From Costus lasius (Eukaryota; Streptophyta; Magnoliopsida; Zingiberales; Costaceae): a DNA stretch of 64,000 nt. Within the stretch, counting starts at the first letter, position 1; each line of letters opens with the position of its first letter. The DNA lies in contig CM050450.1 in assembly GCA_027563935.2 (NCBI GenBank), positions 25,841,439 to 25,905,438 of the forward strand, read 5' to 3'. The notes under the pieces were generated by a model. That model did not search any database. It was not told the origin of the DNA and was given only the letters and a program-made list of their open reading frames with translations. The translations under genes were made by a program, and so were the position numbers. This document shows positions 1 through 12,600 of this stretch, piece after piece.

Positions 1-3000
1 GCAACAATATTTGCATTCGTGGTAAGCCCCACGTAATTATTTAAGTAACATCTTGATACTTCAAAGGGATCATTGAAGAAAACTAGAAATTAAATTTATT
101 TTTTAATGCTGGTATTTTATTTAATACAAAATTATTTTTTTCCAATATATAACTATATCTATATTCATACTATCAAAGCATATGAGACCATAGTTTAAGT
201 TTAAGATACCGGTCCAAACTAGTGTACCGGTTTAGTCTCGGACCAGTTCACTATAGTGAACCCTAGTGAACCCGACATTGTGTGAAATCGATCGTGTAGA
301 CACTATGCTATAGTAAAATCGATCCGATCTCGGACCGGTATCTTAAATCATGTTTGCGACTTTTCTGTTTGTTTGGTTTTTAAGTTTTTAATCTTTGGAA
401 TTGAAAAATTTTTAGTATCAGTTGATTTAGGAATCATGTGGGTGGTAGAAGAAATTTGGTAGCCTGAATTATTATATTTCATTATGGCCTTTCTGAGTGT
501 ATCTTGACAGTAGGGAAACTTGAGTGTGGAGCAATAGGAAGAAAGAGTCCAATATAAGTATAAACTCAAATATGTTCCTCGATTTTGTAAGGTAACCTTG
601 AATAGTTTTGTTGTGCTTTGGAAGAGAAAGACTAGATATATTTATCTTCTCAGTTTAGTTGTTATGATGAGGAAAAGAAAGTTGCTTTTAGATGTTATAA
701 TTGAGAATCATTTTCGGCAAGAACTAGATATTGATGCTATCTTTTTTTTTTCATGAAGAAGATCCAGAAGGGCATTCTATGTGAAATGCTTGTTTGGCCC
801 ATTGGCACTTGTTCAACACAATATTGTCAAAATATATAAGCTATTTAATAAATAATTTTTTAACTATTATTGTCTACTGTCAATGAACTTTTTGCTTTTA
901 GTGCTATCAAATGACCATATTGGACATATACACTGTGTGTATATATATATACACTAAAAATTTATACTTATAATATATAAAATAATATATTTATTTATTG
1001 GTATTAAAATTTTAAATTATTTAAAATAATAATATTTTTTCTTTTTTTCTTTATTTTTATATAGCGACTTATTATTAAGTATAGATGCTTATTTAAAATA
1101 ATATATAATATTTAAAATTTATAAGCTCATTTTGCTATAATATTATAAATAAATAATATTTTTATTTATAAGCTCTGAGCAAAGGGCGACTAAAATAATA
1201 GTAGTGTTGTAATATGAAAGAGCGATTCAAGTGGAAAGGGCGAATAAGATTAGCCTTTTAACTAGTTGAAGTAGCAAAAACATCATTTTGTAGTTTTCCA
1301 AACTTTTGATTTTTTTTTTTTTTTTTATTTTTGCTTTGTCTTTCATTACCAAATGGTTTTTCTTTGTTTTATGTGGAAAAGTTGCTTTAAAATGGGGCCA
1401 AACATGCCCTAAGATTTACTAAATCCTTGATATGACGAATAGTCTTGGATGTACTTTTTTTTTTACTTTTTGTAGAACATTTATTCTGTTTACTTTAGTT
1501 TTTGGGCCAACTATATAATTGGAGAAATGGCAATGCCTATACTTGGATTCTAATCATGCAACTACTGAGACTATCTGGTATCAGTTGTCTACAAACTTGT
1601 CTGTTACAGCCTGTTTATATTAGCATTTACATTTTATGCGATAGGTAGGTTTTTTAAAATTGTTATATTTTGACTGTTCACGCAGACTCTTTCTAAAACT
1701 CCTGTTGCTGCATCTGTTAAGTGAAAGATGCTATAGCCATGCGGTAATAATGGTGTAATATCATTGAGTGCAAGATGCTGGTGATCTCCATCCATATTAC
1801 TATTGTAAATAGATCTTCGTACCTTCATAAGGCAAATTCTTTAAATTAACTTCTAGGATTTAGGGTGCGTTTGACAATGCACTACTTAAGTGCTTATGAG
1901 GCTAAAACGCTTTTGGGTTGAGAAGTGGTGTTTGGTACTTTTTTTTCCCAAGCCATTAAAAAATTCTTTCTACCTGCTTACAACTTGAAAGTGCTCTGAA
2001 AATGGACTTTGGAAAGTACAAATTATTGCCAGAGACATCCTTGATTATTGATACAAGTGACTGAATGAAACTAAGGTAATAATAATAAATAAATAAGGAA
2101 AACTACATCGGATCTATTTTTCTCCTTGTTTTGATTTATGCGGGTTAAGTGCCATATGTCACAAAGCCCATATTCAAAGAATTTCATGATTTGCTTCCGA
2201 TCACAAATCTTATTTGCGTTAAATAAAAAACAGTTATTACCTAATTGGCTAGCTATCAAGGTTACATATGCAAATATCTCTCTTCTACTTGGTTGGCTCT
2301 TGGTTTTTCCGGTGTTGAACTGGTTATTTGTCATCACTTTCACATGGCCAATTTGTTCTGGGGTCAATTTAGTAGTTCAAGGAATGGATATTAAATTTGT
2401 AATTGGTTAAGTAGCCGCATGTCTTTTTTGAATTTATTTGATGATGACATTTTGTTTCACTAATTGGCAGGTAATGTACGATGCCTTTGGTGTTCGATTA
2501 CATGCTGGAAGGCAGGCAGAGGTATCTGATACAACAGAACCTTTGAAAATTATTTTGTTCTTAGCAAATCTATTGCTTGATATAAAGTTGGTGTTAGTCT
2601 AGGACTGAGCTAATGCTATATCGTAATTTAATGGTACTTTTTGAGGATGAGGATAATTATGTAAGTATTGACATAAATTTATTGGTTTAGTCCTATCCTT
2701 TCAAGCAAGGTTTGAAGATCTGGTCTGTTGGACCGGTATACACCGGTCTTATTGGACAAAATCCTGGTTTCTAGAGCACCGGAAGAAAGAAGAAGAGGAA
2801 CAAGAGAAAGAGAAAGAGAAAGAGAAAAAAGAAGTGGAAGGCCCGAACACATCCGTCGTTCGCTTCTTTCCTTTCTTTTCCCTCTTCCTCTCCTCTTTTC
2901 CTTCGTTCCCCTTCTTCTCCTTCTCCTGCCTGCTCCCATTCCGCTCCTTCAACGGACCAAATGGAAAAGTTTGGCCAGTTCGGACTAGATTTTAAAACAT

Positions 3001-4000
3001 TGGTTTCAAGTACTCTTTGTGTACTCATGGATAATTTATCCATATTTTGGTGAAGTTTAGTGTATTCAATGCAATCAATTAATCTTTAGCAATAAAATAA
3101 AAAGATCATGTTGGAGAAGAACCCCAGCATGTGTACTTTTTAGAAATGTCTAGAGAAGCACGTTTGTCGATTTCAAAGTGGCTGCTAATTTCCTAGAAAA
3201 ACTAATTGGAGGTGTTAAACTATGTGCGAAATCCAAATAATTTTGTAGCTATTTCACAATTTGATTAATTAGCTTACTGTTTCTCTTGTAATAGTTTTTT
3301 GTTCTTTCCTGCCTTCCCAGGTATTGAATCAAATTGTGTTTGAACTTCCAGAAGAACATCCTCTATCTGACACTAGGCCACTGCGTGAACTTCTAGGACA
3401 TACTCCTCTTCAGGTTTGATTCACTGCTGCATACTTGTATGCATAATAACTGTGATCATGCAACCTTTTGCATGTGTTTGATCTTTGAAGATCACCAATA
3501 CACATGGTAGACAGAATATACAAGAAATAATCTTTCTGAAAGTTAAAAGTTATCACTCCTCTCTCCCTCTATCTTACTATGATTAGTTATTGTTGCTTAT
3601 CAATTACAGGGGTTATTGATGTATATCAAAATACTAGTATTCCAGGAATGGATACTTTTATTGGAACATCATGTAGTTAACAACTGCAGTCAAGAGGACC
3701 AGACTAAAAAAATTTCCAATTATTAGCACCTATACAAACCAAATTTGCGTTGGGATTTCTTTCCCTCAGATATCATATACGGACATGAGTTAATTGGAAA
3801 TACCAAATATCCAAGATTTTGGATCAAATTCTTTTATAGGAAAATAGTTCTTTGACATGCTGCTTTATGAAGTATCTCTTAGAGTGTCTTGGTTTTCTAA
3901 TATTTTTCTTATATTTTCCCAGGTCATAGCTGGTGCTATCTTGGGTTGTATTGTGGCTGCAATAGCTCAGTTAATCAGTAAACTTGCAGGTGGAACATGA
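1..4000 (+). CDS. DUF212 (acid phosphatase/vanadium haloperoxidase-related) membrane protein, 3' part
   Basis: The 3' end of a gene that starts outside the window. CDS segments: <1-21, 2471-2521, 3321-3413 and 3923-4000 (TGA at 3998). All introns are GT-AG and in phase 0. The first 21 bases encode ATIFAFV and end at a strong GTAAGC donor. The next exons carry the family signature VMYDAFGVRLHAGRQAE, then VLNQIVFELPEEHPLSDTRP and LRELLGHTPLQ, and the last exon gives a hydrophobic helix (VIAGAILGCIVAAIAQLI) with a short tail ending AGGT. These motifs are those of the DUF212 family of small multi-helix membrane proteins, related to PAP2-type phosphatases and often plastid-targeted in plants; the biochemical role is not established. 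The 2.45 kb intron 22-2470 holds several MITEs. Family assignment is firm; enzymatic activity is not implied. Confidence 0.9.
200..347. mobile_element. MITE with 16-bp perfect TIRs
   Basis: A 148-bp element in the DUF212 intron. The left end TTTAAGATACCGGTCC (200-215) is the exact reverse complement of 332-347. The interior has further dyads built on CCGGT, CTATAGT and ATCGATC. It has no coding capacity. The CCGGT content resembles the other CCGGT-rich elements in this window, but its terminal repeats are far better preserved. Confidence 0.75.
789..1412. mobile_element. AT-rich MITE-like element
   Basis: The left end has CTTGTTTGGCCC near 789; the right end has GGGGCCAAACATGCCCTAA near 1394-1412, which read in reverse complement gives a similar GGGCATGTTTGGCCCC. 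Between them is very AT-rich, non-coding sequence. Target duplications were not resolved, so the superfamily is open. Confidence 0.4.
1861..2041. mobile_element. hAT-like MITE
   Basis: Left end GGGTGCGTTTGACAATGC at 1862; right end near 2041 gives in reverse complement GGATGTCTCTGGCAAT, matching at about 11 of 16 positions. The interior phrases (CTTTTGGGTTGAGAAGTGG, GTGTTTGGTACTT) are typical of small plant hAT-type elements. It lies in the DUF212 intron. Confidence 0.4.
2705..3004. mobile_element. CCGGT-family non-autonomous element, copy 1
   Basis: It begins with GCAAGGTTTGAAGATCTGG and ends with CTAGATTTTAAAACATTGG, an imperfect inverted repeat. Inside are CCGGTATACACCGGTC, a GA-rich block (2789-2834) and a CT-rich block (2860-2930). 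The same layout (terminal CAAGGTTT/AAACCTTGG, CCGGT motifs, purine- or pyrimidine-rich core) recurs at 9008, 17104 and 39768. Short open frames across the GA/CT blocks are low complexity and not taken as genes. Confidence 0.5.
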
Positions 4001-4157
4001 AACACTCAATTCATGAATGCCATAACTGGCATCTATCTATTCTGTAGACTGGTACTCCCTCCTAGTAAATCTCTTGAAAATGGATATAATTCGTATCGTA
4101 GTTGATGTAGGGTGCTACTTCCAAAAAGACTTAGATATTCCATTCTTCATTCTTTGT

Positions 4158-4160
<3 letters not shown>

Positions 4161-4210
<50 letters not shown>
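4161..4210. repeat. (AT)25 microsatellite
   Basis: An uninterrupted AT dinucleotide run just downstream of the DUF212 stop codon. The open frames with repeated Ile-Tyr across it are by-products. Confidence 0.95.
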
Positions 4211-4212
<2 letters not shown>

Positions 4213-6426
4213 TTCCTCAGATGTATCTAAGTTTGACGGAATACTCATACATGAAGTGTGTACATCATTTACCTGTACATTGTGTTTATATGGTATCATT
4301 TGTTATATAGGCTTAATTGTAAATGTTGCATTGAGGGTGGCCTTCTCCTTTCAACCAGGTGGCTGTCAATGACCTTCATTCATCTGAATTAAGGTTTTTC
4401 TTTGACGAATGCTTTTAGATGTTCTTAATTTGTAGATAAGTTGCAATTTATATCATCTCACCAATTGAAACCAGATCAAAAATACTTCCATGCAATTTCG
4501 ATCTTCTGCGTTTTCTCAAAATGTCACACTAATGAATATAGATGAAGCGAAGCTTAATCTGAATGTCTGAAAGGAGTAAATATTTTATAAATGAGGTTTG
4601 GGCAAAATGTGAACATAGTTATTCTTATTATTGAATAGAAATTTATTTTATTTTCTCATTTTTTAAGGCGCATAAATAGATTATTAAAGCAAACTACAAA
4701 TAAAGGATAAATCTTTTTATAGACAATAGAAGAATAATAAAACCGAATTATCGTTAAAAACTAGCAATTACTAGGTATGCGCATCCTATTGCTAGATGTG
4801 TTCATGAAAGAAAAAAAAAAGTAAAAAACAATTATTTTAGAAATAGAAATTTTGTTCTTTTAGCTTTTCTATTCCCTTCTAATTCCTCACGTTTTTCTGT
4901 TTTGTGGTACATGTTGTAAGTTTAAATTTTAGAGGCGTAGCATAGCAAGATTAAGAAGGGGATTATAAAAATTATTTCTAGGAAACAAAATATGTATAAT
5001 AATAGCAATTTGTAGAAATATTAAATTTGACGTAAATACTAAATGTCTGTACTGTAATTATAAAGCTAATATAAATCTCGTCTTATCTTTGATTCAATTT
5101 TTAATTCCTAATTAACTATAATCAAGTTATACGTCAATCCTTTATCGGATCAGATCAAAATGAATGCTCTAAGAAGACAATGTCAATGAGAAATACTTGA
5201 AGGGATTGTGAAAAATAAGGGAGGAGATTCGAACAAGGTTCACGTACCCTTTAAAATTGGTTGTATTATTTTTATATATATACACACATATATATAATTA
5301 TTTAAACTTAAGAGTAAAAAATTAAGAAAATACTAGAATAATAACTTAAATACTAATTGTATACAATTATATAGTATGTAAATATATAGAACTTTGATTT
5401 TGTATTGGGCTAGGGTGGTATAAAGGTAATATCAGTCTTGCCTCATCTTTAATTCAATGTTTATTAATATAAAAAAATATATATATATAATCCAACTGAC
5501 CCCAATCATGTTGATGCTTTGTCGGATCAAGTCAAAGTTTATGTTCCTAAGAAAATAGTACTAACGAGAAATACTTCAAGAGAAAAGAATGGTACTTAGT
5601 CAAACAATAATTCAAGAATGTCGTATGCCCAATATTTCACATAGATCATTAGAAATGAATAAGATAGAAATCTTTACACCACGAACAAATAGATTGCTTT
5701 GAACATCAATCTTCATCCTAACGTGCTTAGAGTTTAATTACTTGATTATCAATTACTGGCCATAATTTTTGTATTATTGGATAGTTGATTGAGTCATTTT
5801 CACACATATGATTAATCTGTTATTGGTATTTTCATGAGTTTGCCTAAAATCATATTTATAGGACTTACAAACATTTTAACTTTCGCTTTATTTTGAATGA
5901 TTCTTAATTATGATCTCTTAATATTTTGGTTGCTTCCTCACTATGGTCATAAATTATAAAATTAACATTTTTATAAAATAGGAAAGAAGGAGAGAGATAC
6001 CAACATCTTATTTCAATTCATTTCCTTGATGTTGACATGATCATCATATTTGATCCGTGGTCAAAGTTGATCAATACGGGCTAATCAATTAAATTATGAA
6101 CAAAACATTATAGATGAATGATTTAGACATCATAATATCTAATAGTTTATAAAAGCTTCATTGTCACACCTCGTAGTCAGTATTTTACAAGTAAAATCAA
6201 AATCCTATACTATATGAGAGACGATAGTCGTATCTGTCACACATCCTCGACGCATAATATTTTATTTTATTTTTTTTTACTTTTAACAATTTAACCCACA
6301 AATTCAATGAAATTTGTAACATTTCTTGTTTGCATTTTGAAGGGATGAGAAAAAAAAGAATAAAAAAAATCAAAGAGAGGAGAGGGGAGGTGGAGCCGTG
6401 GAGGAGGCGAGATTTGTGATGGGCGT
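4211..6426. other. AT-rich intergenic region between DUF212 and PIMT
   Basis: No gene, RNA or intact transposon recognised. It contains a diverged direct repeat pair (see 5054-5580). The last 400 bp become GA-rich and GC-richer toward the PIMT 5' end. Confidence 0.5.
5054..5580. repeat. Diverged direct repeat pair (about 150 bp, 5054-5203 and 5417-5580)
   Basis: Both copies run through TATAAAG, ATCTTTGATTCAA or ATCTTTAATTCAA, then TCGGATCA, and end with GAGAAATACTT(G/C)AAG. The spacing is about 365 bp. They may be the remains of an old transposon; no ends could be fixed. Confidence 0.45.
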
Positions 6427-6628
6427 TTGCAACAGTATCCTCCTTGCGTCGTCCATCCAGAACTCCCGCGAATCGGAAGAAAGAAACAAAGTGTGATTGC
6501 CGACAGGACAAGAGGAACAAACCCAAGAAGAGGAGAAAGCAGTCGAAGCATCCATCACCTTCGACGCCTTCCTTTCCACAAAAGTGGACCTTGCACAATT
6601 TACACCTGGCAACCGCACCCCGCTGCGC

Positions 6629-6634
6629 TATAAG
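6629..6634 (+). promoter_or_regulatory. TATA-like hexamer next to the PIMT start
   Basis: TATAAG lies only 23 bp before the first PIMT ATG. If it were a working TATA box, transcripts would begin near or inside the first codons and translation would start at the internal Met at 6858. This is inference from spacing only. Confidence 0.25.
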
Positions 6635-6656
6635 TACCGACCATCAAAAGCACGCC

Positions 6657-9600
6657 ATGGCCGCCGCCATCGCGTCTCGCCTCGCTGGATTCTGCTCTCC
6701 GCTCGGTAATCGTCACACAAGAAGAGGAGGAGGAGGAGGAGGAGGTTTGCCCTTCTTCCGCTCGTCCTCGCGCTGCTCGGCTCCTCGCTCCCTTTCTTCT
6801 TTTTCGTCCCCCGCGAACCTCGCAACCCACTGCCACTTGTTCCACCGCCTCACCAGAATGGAGGTACTTCTCTCGTTTATCAGTTCTTGATTCGGGTCTC
6901 CTTAGCATAGATTTGTTGCAGAAATTTGATTCGCTTGTATCAAAGACATGTTTCTTTGTTTGGGCTTAGGTGTTCTAGTTGGAACTGGGGTGAGAGTGTT
7001 TTTGTCGACTCAATCGGCTTTAATCCTCTTTTCCGAAGAATAAGACAGGAGAGGGGAAGAGCATAAATATCCGGCATAGTTTTGAAATAGGAAATGTAAA
7101 TTGTGACTGTTATGTAAGATTTTTTATTTAAATTGTCAAGTGCATTCATTCTCTGCATTCTCACATCAGGAACATATGTGTGGTTTGTTAGTGGTCAGAA
7201 CTTGTATTCTTTTTTCCTCTAAGTGTTGTTCTTCTTTTGCTGATAAAACTATTCTTCTGATTCATGACAGTACTTAATTACGTACTAAATAGTGTGGGCT
7301 TTCACAATCTTCTTCTTCAAAAAAACAAAGAAGAAAGAGAGTAAATGAATTGCAGATCTTTAAATTTTTGTATTTTATAACTTGTCCTCGTTCCTGTGAA
7401 ACTAATAAACATGAATTCCAAATGAGAGGTATCCAATGATGTAGAACTGACAAGTTTACTATATGTGATATTTGTAATGACCACAACTATGATTAAGACC
7501 CATGCCTTCGGGAATTAAATCTTACAATTATAAGCTTTTTAGATCATGTGATTTAAAATGCCTAAGCTCCAATTAATCGTCGGAGACACGTATCCTCTCA
7601 TTTTACATAAAGAACTAAATTGCAGTGTCAGAATGACTAAATGGGAGGGTATCATTTTTAACATCAACCTACAAGCAGTGGCAGTGAATTTATGGTCGAA
7701 TAAATTTGGGCAAGAGTACCAAAAGGTTTAATTTCTTATCGTGGAAGTCAAAGTTATAAGTTACAACACAGAATAATGCATAAGAATTGTAGGGAATCTA
7801 ACATCATTATTCTGTGTAAGTAGAATGTTGAAGCACATGATATCAGTTGAAATAACACAAGTGATAGTTGGGATGATACTGCAAAGAAAGTGAAACTCTT
7901 GCGTGTCTTTCTAACTTACTGGTAGAATTATGTCAGGATAGCAGACACATGGTTCTACCAATGAAATGCTTTTCATAGGTTACTATTTTCCAACTTTAGT
8001 ATTCACATAGGTATTTTTGTCTTTTTAACGTATCATATGATATCCTTGTAGCTATCTTATTCTTTTTCCTACTCTTCATTGTGTGTGAACTGTGAACTTT
8101 GATTTATTTGTCTTATTTTCCTTGGTAGCTCGTTTTTTAGTTCTGGTTGCTGTACTCCTTATGTTAATGCTTTTTCAATTTAATTGCTACGACATTTATC
8201 CCCTTGATAGTTTCTCTCTTATCTTTGAATTATGGTCAGTTTAGCAACTCTAAGGCAGCCATGGAATTTGCGCATTGTGACTTATTACATTGTTGGTTTG
8301 TTTAGACTAAGATGATGGCTCAAGTGATTGCTGCAATCTGGTTCCACCTGCCGCTTTTTAGGATGAATGGTCTGACGTTCCACTCAAGTGTAATTTTGTT
8401 GCTCTATCCTCTAGAAACAAGATTGGAATTAGTCATCAAGAAATTATGAAATCTTAATTTAGAAAAGACCGCCACACTTTTGAGCTGAAGGTTATCTTTT
8501 TCATAGAGTTTGGGATATCTTACAAGGTGTGAGCTTCATGAAGCATAAAATTGGCTATTGCACGATTTGATGAAATGTCTCACATATGGAGAACATTTTT
8601 GGAGTTCATGTTAGAACTTGTCATGCATGATTTGGTTTGGGCATATCATGGTTGCCAAAGTCCTGCTGGCTTACATGGCAGCAATTCTTCTAAAATGCTT
8701 TTTTATCTTTTCAATCTGGTTGAAGGAAATAAAAGAAAATCATAGATGGGGTGAATCTAAAATGTGTTAATTCATTCGCTGACTCTTTACTTCGATGTTG
8801 ATTTGGTAGAACTGTTGCTTATAGTTATATATTTATTAGACTTCAATGCAGGGAATTGGAGGAATGTTTCATTTTTAATAGCTTAGAATGCTGCATTCAA
8901 ATCTGAAATAATTCTCTTATGTACTTTTTCTGAAAAGTTATCTGCTATGTTGCAGAGAACAATTGATAATTATAAGTGTACTTAGGTTTATTGAAAGTAT
9001 AACATAGTTTGAAGTATGATTTAAAGTTTCGGTCCAGTGAGCTGCTGGACCAGTTTGTGGTGGCGTCATGACCACGAGCACATGGCACCGGTCTTTTGCC
9101 GGACCGGTACAAACCGGAGGAACTAGTCCGGCTCAATCCATGGTTTGAAGGTGCTAGAGTTGGGAACTTTTCTTGCTTATCTTAATAAGGCGACAATCCT
9201 TTGGTGGTTTAGACGAATCAACCTTTATTTATTTTTTCTTCTCTATTGCAGTACCTCTGGTCAAGAGGGTCACTTGATACAAATGATGGATTGGTGGAGC
9301 AGTTGAAACAATATGGTGCAATAAAATCAAATAAAGTTGCAGAGGTAATGAAGACTATTGACCGGGCCTTGTTTGTTCCCGAAGGGGCCCCAGCATACGT
9401 GGATAGTCCCATGCCAATAGGGTATAACGCAACAATATCTGCTCCTCATATGCACGCAACCTGTCTTGAACTATTGAAAGAACATCTACAGCCAGGCATG
9501 CATGCACTGGATGTTGGTTCAGGTACTTCACAAAATTAATCAACTATAAATTTTAAATTTTTTTTTTTCAGAATAATTTGTTCATTCACCATTTTTGATA

Positions 9601-12600
9601 TTTTAATGAAACTTTGATAGCCAAGTTAGAAGCTGGAGGAAACATGGCAAAAGCTAAACTTTTAATCATACACTTCGCTGTGCAATTTTAGTTGAATGTA
9701 TTATGTTAGGCCTTGAGCGAGGTGGAAGAACACCAATATCCACACATCACTTGCACTTAGTATTCAATTTGCATTTTTGCAATAAATTATTTAATTTAAC
9801 ATGACAATAATGAAACTACAGCATAGTCATGACGAATAATTTTCAGTAAGTTAAACACAAACAGAATTCAACTCTAATACTAAATAACACCAAAAAGAAT
9901 ATGAAAGAAATGATGATGATTTGCAGAGCTGACCTAAAACTTCATCTATATTATCTACAATTTGGTGATCTCTAACTGACACTAGCTGGTATGCGGAAAA
10001 GAACATTAAGTATGGATCAACAGTAACAATTTATGTTAGTATAATAAATCAAACTTCAAGATCAAATTATTTATCCATAAAAATACCAACACTTGATTTT
10101 CATTTCTTTTCCAAACATCTTTAGACAGTACATTGCGCCTATTAGCTTATTATCTCCTGATCCATCTCGACCATTGTTTTATGAATTAACTAAACACATC
10201 CTCCAAATGGGATTAATGCCCTTATTGACATGCTTAATCTCCGATTTGTTAACTGCTACAATCATTATGTTCCTATTTTTATCAAAAGACAATGTGCATA
10301 CTGACCAGTCATTTCATTAAACCCAACAACCATGTTTGCTGCTAAGTTGGGTGGAGAGGAAGAGGAGGAGAGAAGCTTGTGGAGAGCATAAGAGCTTCCG
10401 AATAGATGCTGCTGCGAAGACGAAGTGATGTAGAACTTTTCCTCAATATGTTTTCAGGTTCAATCCAGAATGGATAAATAGTTCGAGTTTGGATTGGACA
10501 ACTGGTTTGGACCTGTTTGAAGAATTCATATATGCTTAAATTATACATGCCCATTTTTCTTATATATTAGTCCTTTCTTGGTGCCTCTTCAATATACTAT
10601 AATATACATAACAACACTTCTCAATGACATTGTTTAGGTTATAGCATGAACTACCTAACAATACCCACAACATAAAATAATTAAGCCCGTCACAATGGGA
10701 TATTAATTTTTTGACCAATTGTTGTATCTAGTTGGATCTATATAATTATCTATCATCGGCACAGTATTTTAGGCTTGGAATGGTAGGTGTATTAGTGGAC
10801 TTACACCCCACCAAACTAGTATGCTTAAGTAAATCTAAAACATATTTGCATTTTGAAGAAGATATATACTTCATTCTCTATAAGCAATTTCAATTTTCAG
10901 GAAGTACTTTAATCTTATAAGATTTTTAAGGCTGTAGTGAGAATACAAGTATCTCACTTTAGCAATTCCATGAAAGCCATTCCTACTAATAGAATGTTAA
11001 ATCAACATTAATAGCAAGAATCAAAACACTAAAATTTGAGTTGAGTATGAAGATGGAATGAAAGATCCCATAGAGAAATGAATTTTAGCATCTACCAAAT
11101 GAAGTTGTGATCAAGATTGATAGCTAAGGAGAAAAGTATTTGTGTAGAAAATTCAACGGTGCTATTGGTGAGAGAAAGTGTCAGACTAGTCAACTCATGT
11201 GCGAATTTCTTTAGGGGAGTTTTATATTTGTCTACTGTGTTATCATAATCATGTTTAACTATACAGCCACTTACATGAGACTGGACAAACCCTTGGAGGA
11301 GTATAACTAATGTCCATGTATCTTAGGAGAGCAATACTTCTATCTTGTCATACAAAGCTAACTTCCATATCGGATGTATTATAGCCTCCTAACAAGTTGT
11401 AAGAATAGATATATAAAATTGAGGTAATACAAGCATGATATTAAGGGGTTAAGCGGTCATAAGAAATAAAATGAGAAATGAGATAAATAGTAGTAGACCA
11501 CTTACCTCAACTAAAGGCAATAGGCAATTTTCAATCGTTGCTATAGGAGCTTGAGTACTAGGAGGGCAATTACAGCAATGATAACCCTATAGTGGGAATA
11601 TAGATGCTATAATAGATGACACATTAATAGGTGTAATAAAGTGTGATAATGAAGATGGAGCCGTGGTGGAGCCATGTCTAAAAGGATTGAGAGGAACTAG
11701 TGTCAGCATAGGTGTTGAAGTTGGTGTATCAGTAGTAACATTTTTAGAATCTAGAAAATATGGTGTTGACTTAGCATAAAGTGATAGTAGCAATGAGAAA
11801 CAAGTGTCAATTCATTGGATCATAGAGTCAAACTATCAATAACCTTTTTAAGTTTGAGAGTATACAAGAAAGATACAACGAAGAACATGAGATAGCAACT
11901 TGTTAGATTCATGACCATATGAGAAAAACACAAATATCTAAAAACATGAGATTGGAAAGAAAAGGTGGCTAAGATGGATTATAAAGAGAAAAAGGTGTAG
12001 CACCTTTTAGAAAAGCCATAGGAACTCAATTAATAAGATAACACACAGGAAAAACAACATCTCCTAAAAAAATATCAAGGAACATGCATATAAAACAAGA
12101 ATATTATAGTGACATCCACAAATATTGACTTTTGTGATCAACCACTCCATTTTTTTAGGATGACGAGGATAGGTGGTTGGACGAACGATGCCATAAGAAT
12201 ACAAAATTGCCCAAATTTAATCTAAGTATATTCTATAGAATTAGTGAAAAGAAGAGGGTTTGTGTTTTGGCATTAAATGCTTGAAATATATCAAAAACAT
12301 CATAATGGCTTTTGAGCAAATATAGCTAACACATTCTCAAGTAATCATCAAATAAAGTAACAACACTTTGAAAACCACCCTTTGTGGGTGTAGGACTTTG
12401 AACTCAAATATGGAGTGAAATATATCAAAAGAACTACTATATTGACCCAATAGAAAAGAAATTAACCAACAGACTTGCATCACAAGTAAAAGAATGATAG
12501 AGTTGTAAAGACAAATACTATTGAACTTTATTTTGAGCTAGATGGTCGAGGTAACAATGACATAAGTGTCATGCCCTAGCTTGTGGAATAAAAATTGACT

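Noticed and set aside
2679..3043. Glu/Arg- or Leu/Phe-rich frames on both strands
   Set aside because: Produced by GA/CT-rich blocks of the CCGGT-family element.
6197..6908. Several overlapping frames on both strands before and over PIMT exon 1
   Set aside because: Shadows of the GC-rich 5' region and exon 1; only the frame from 6657 joins exon 2 correctly.
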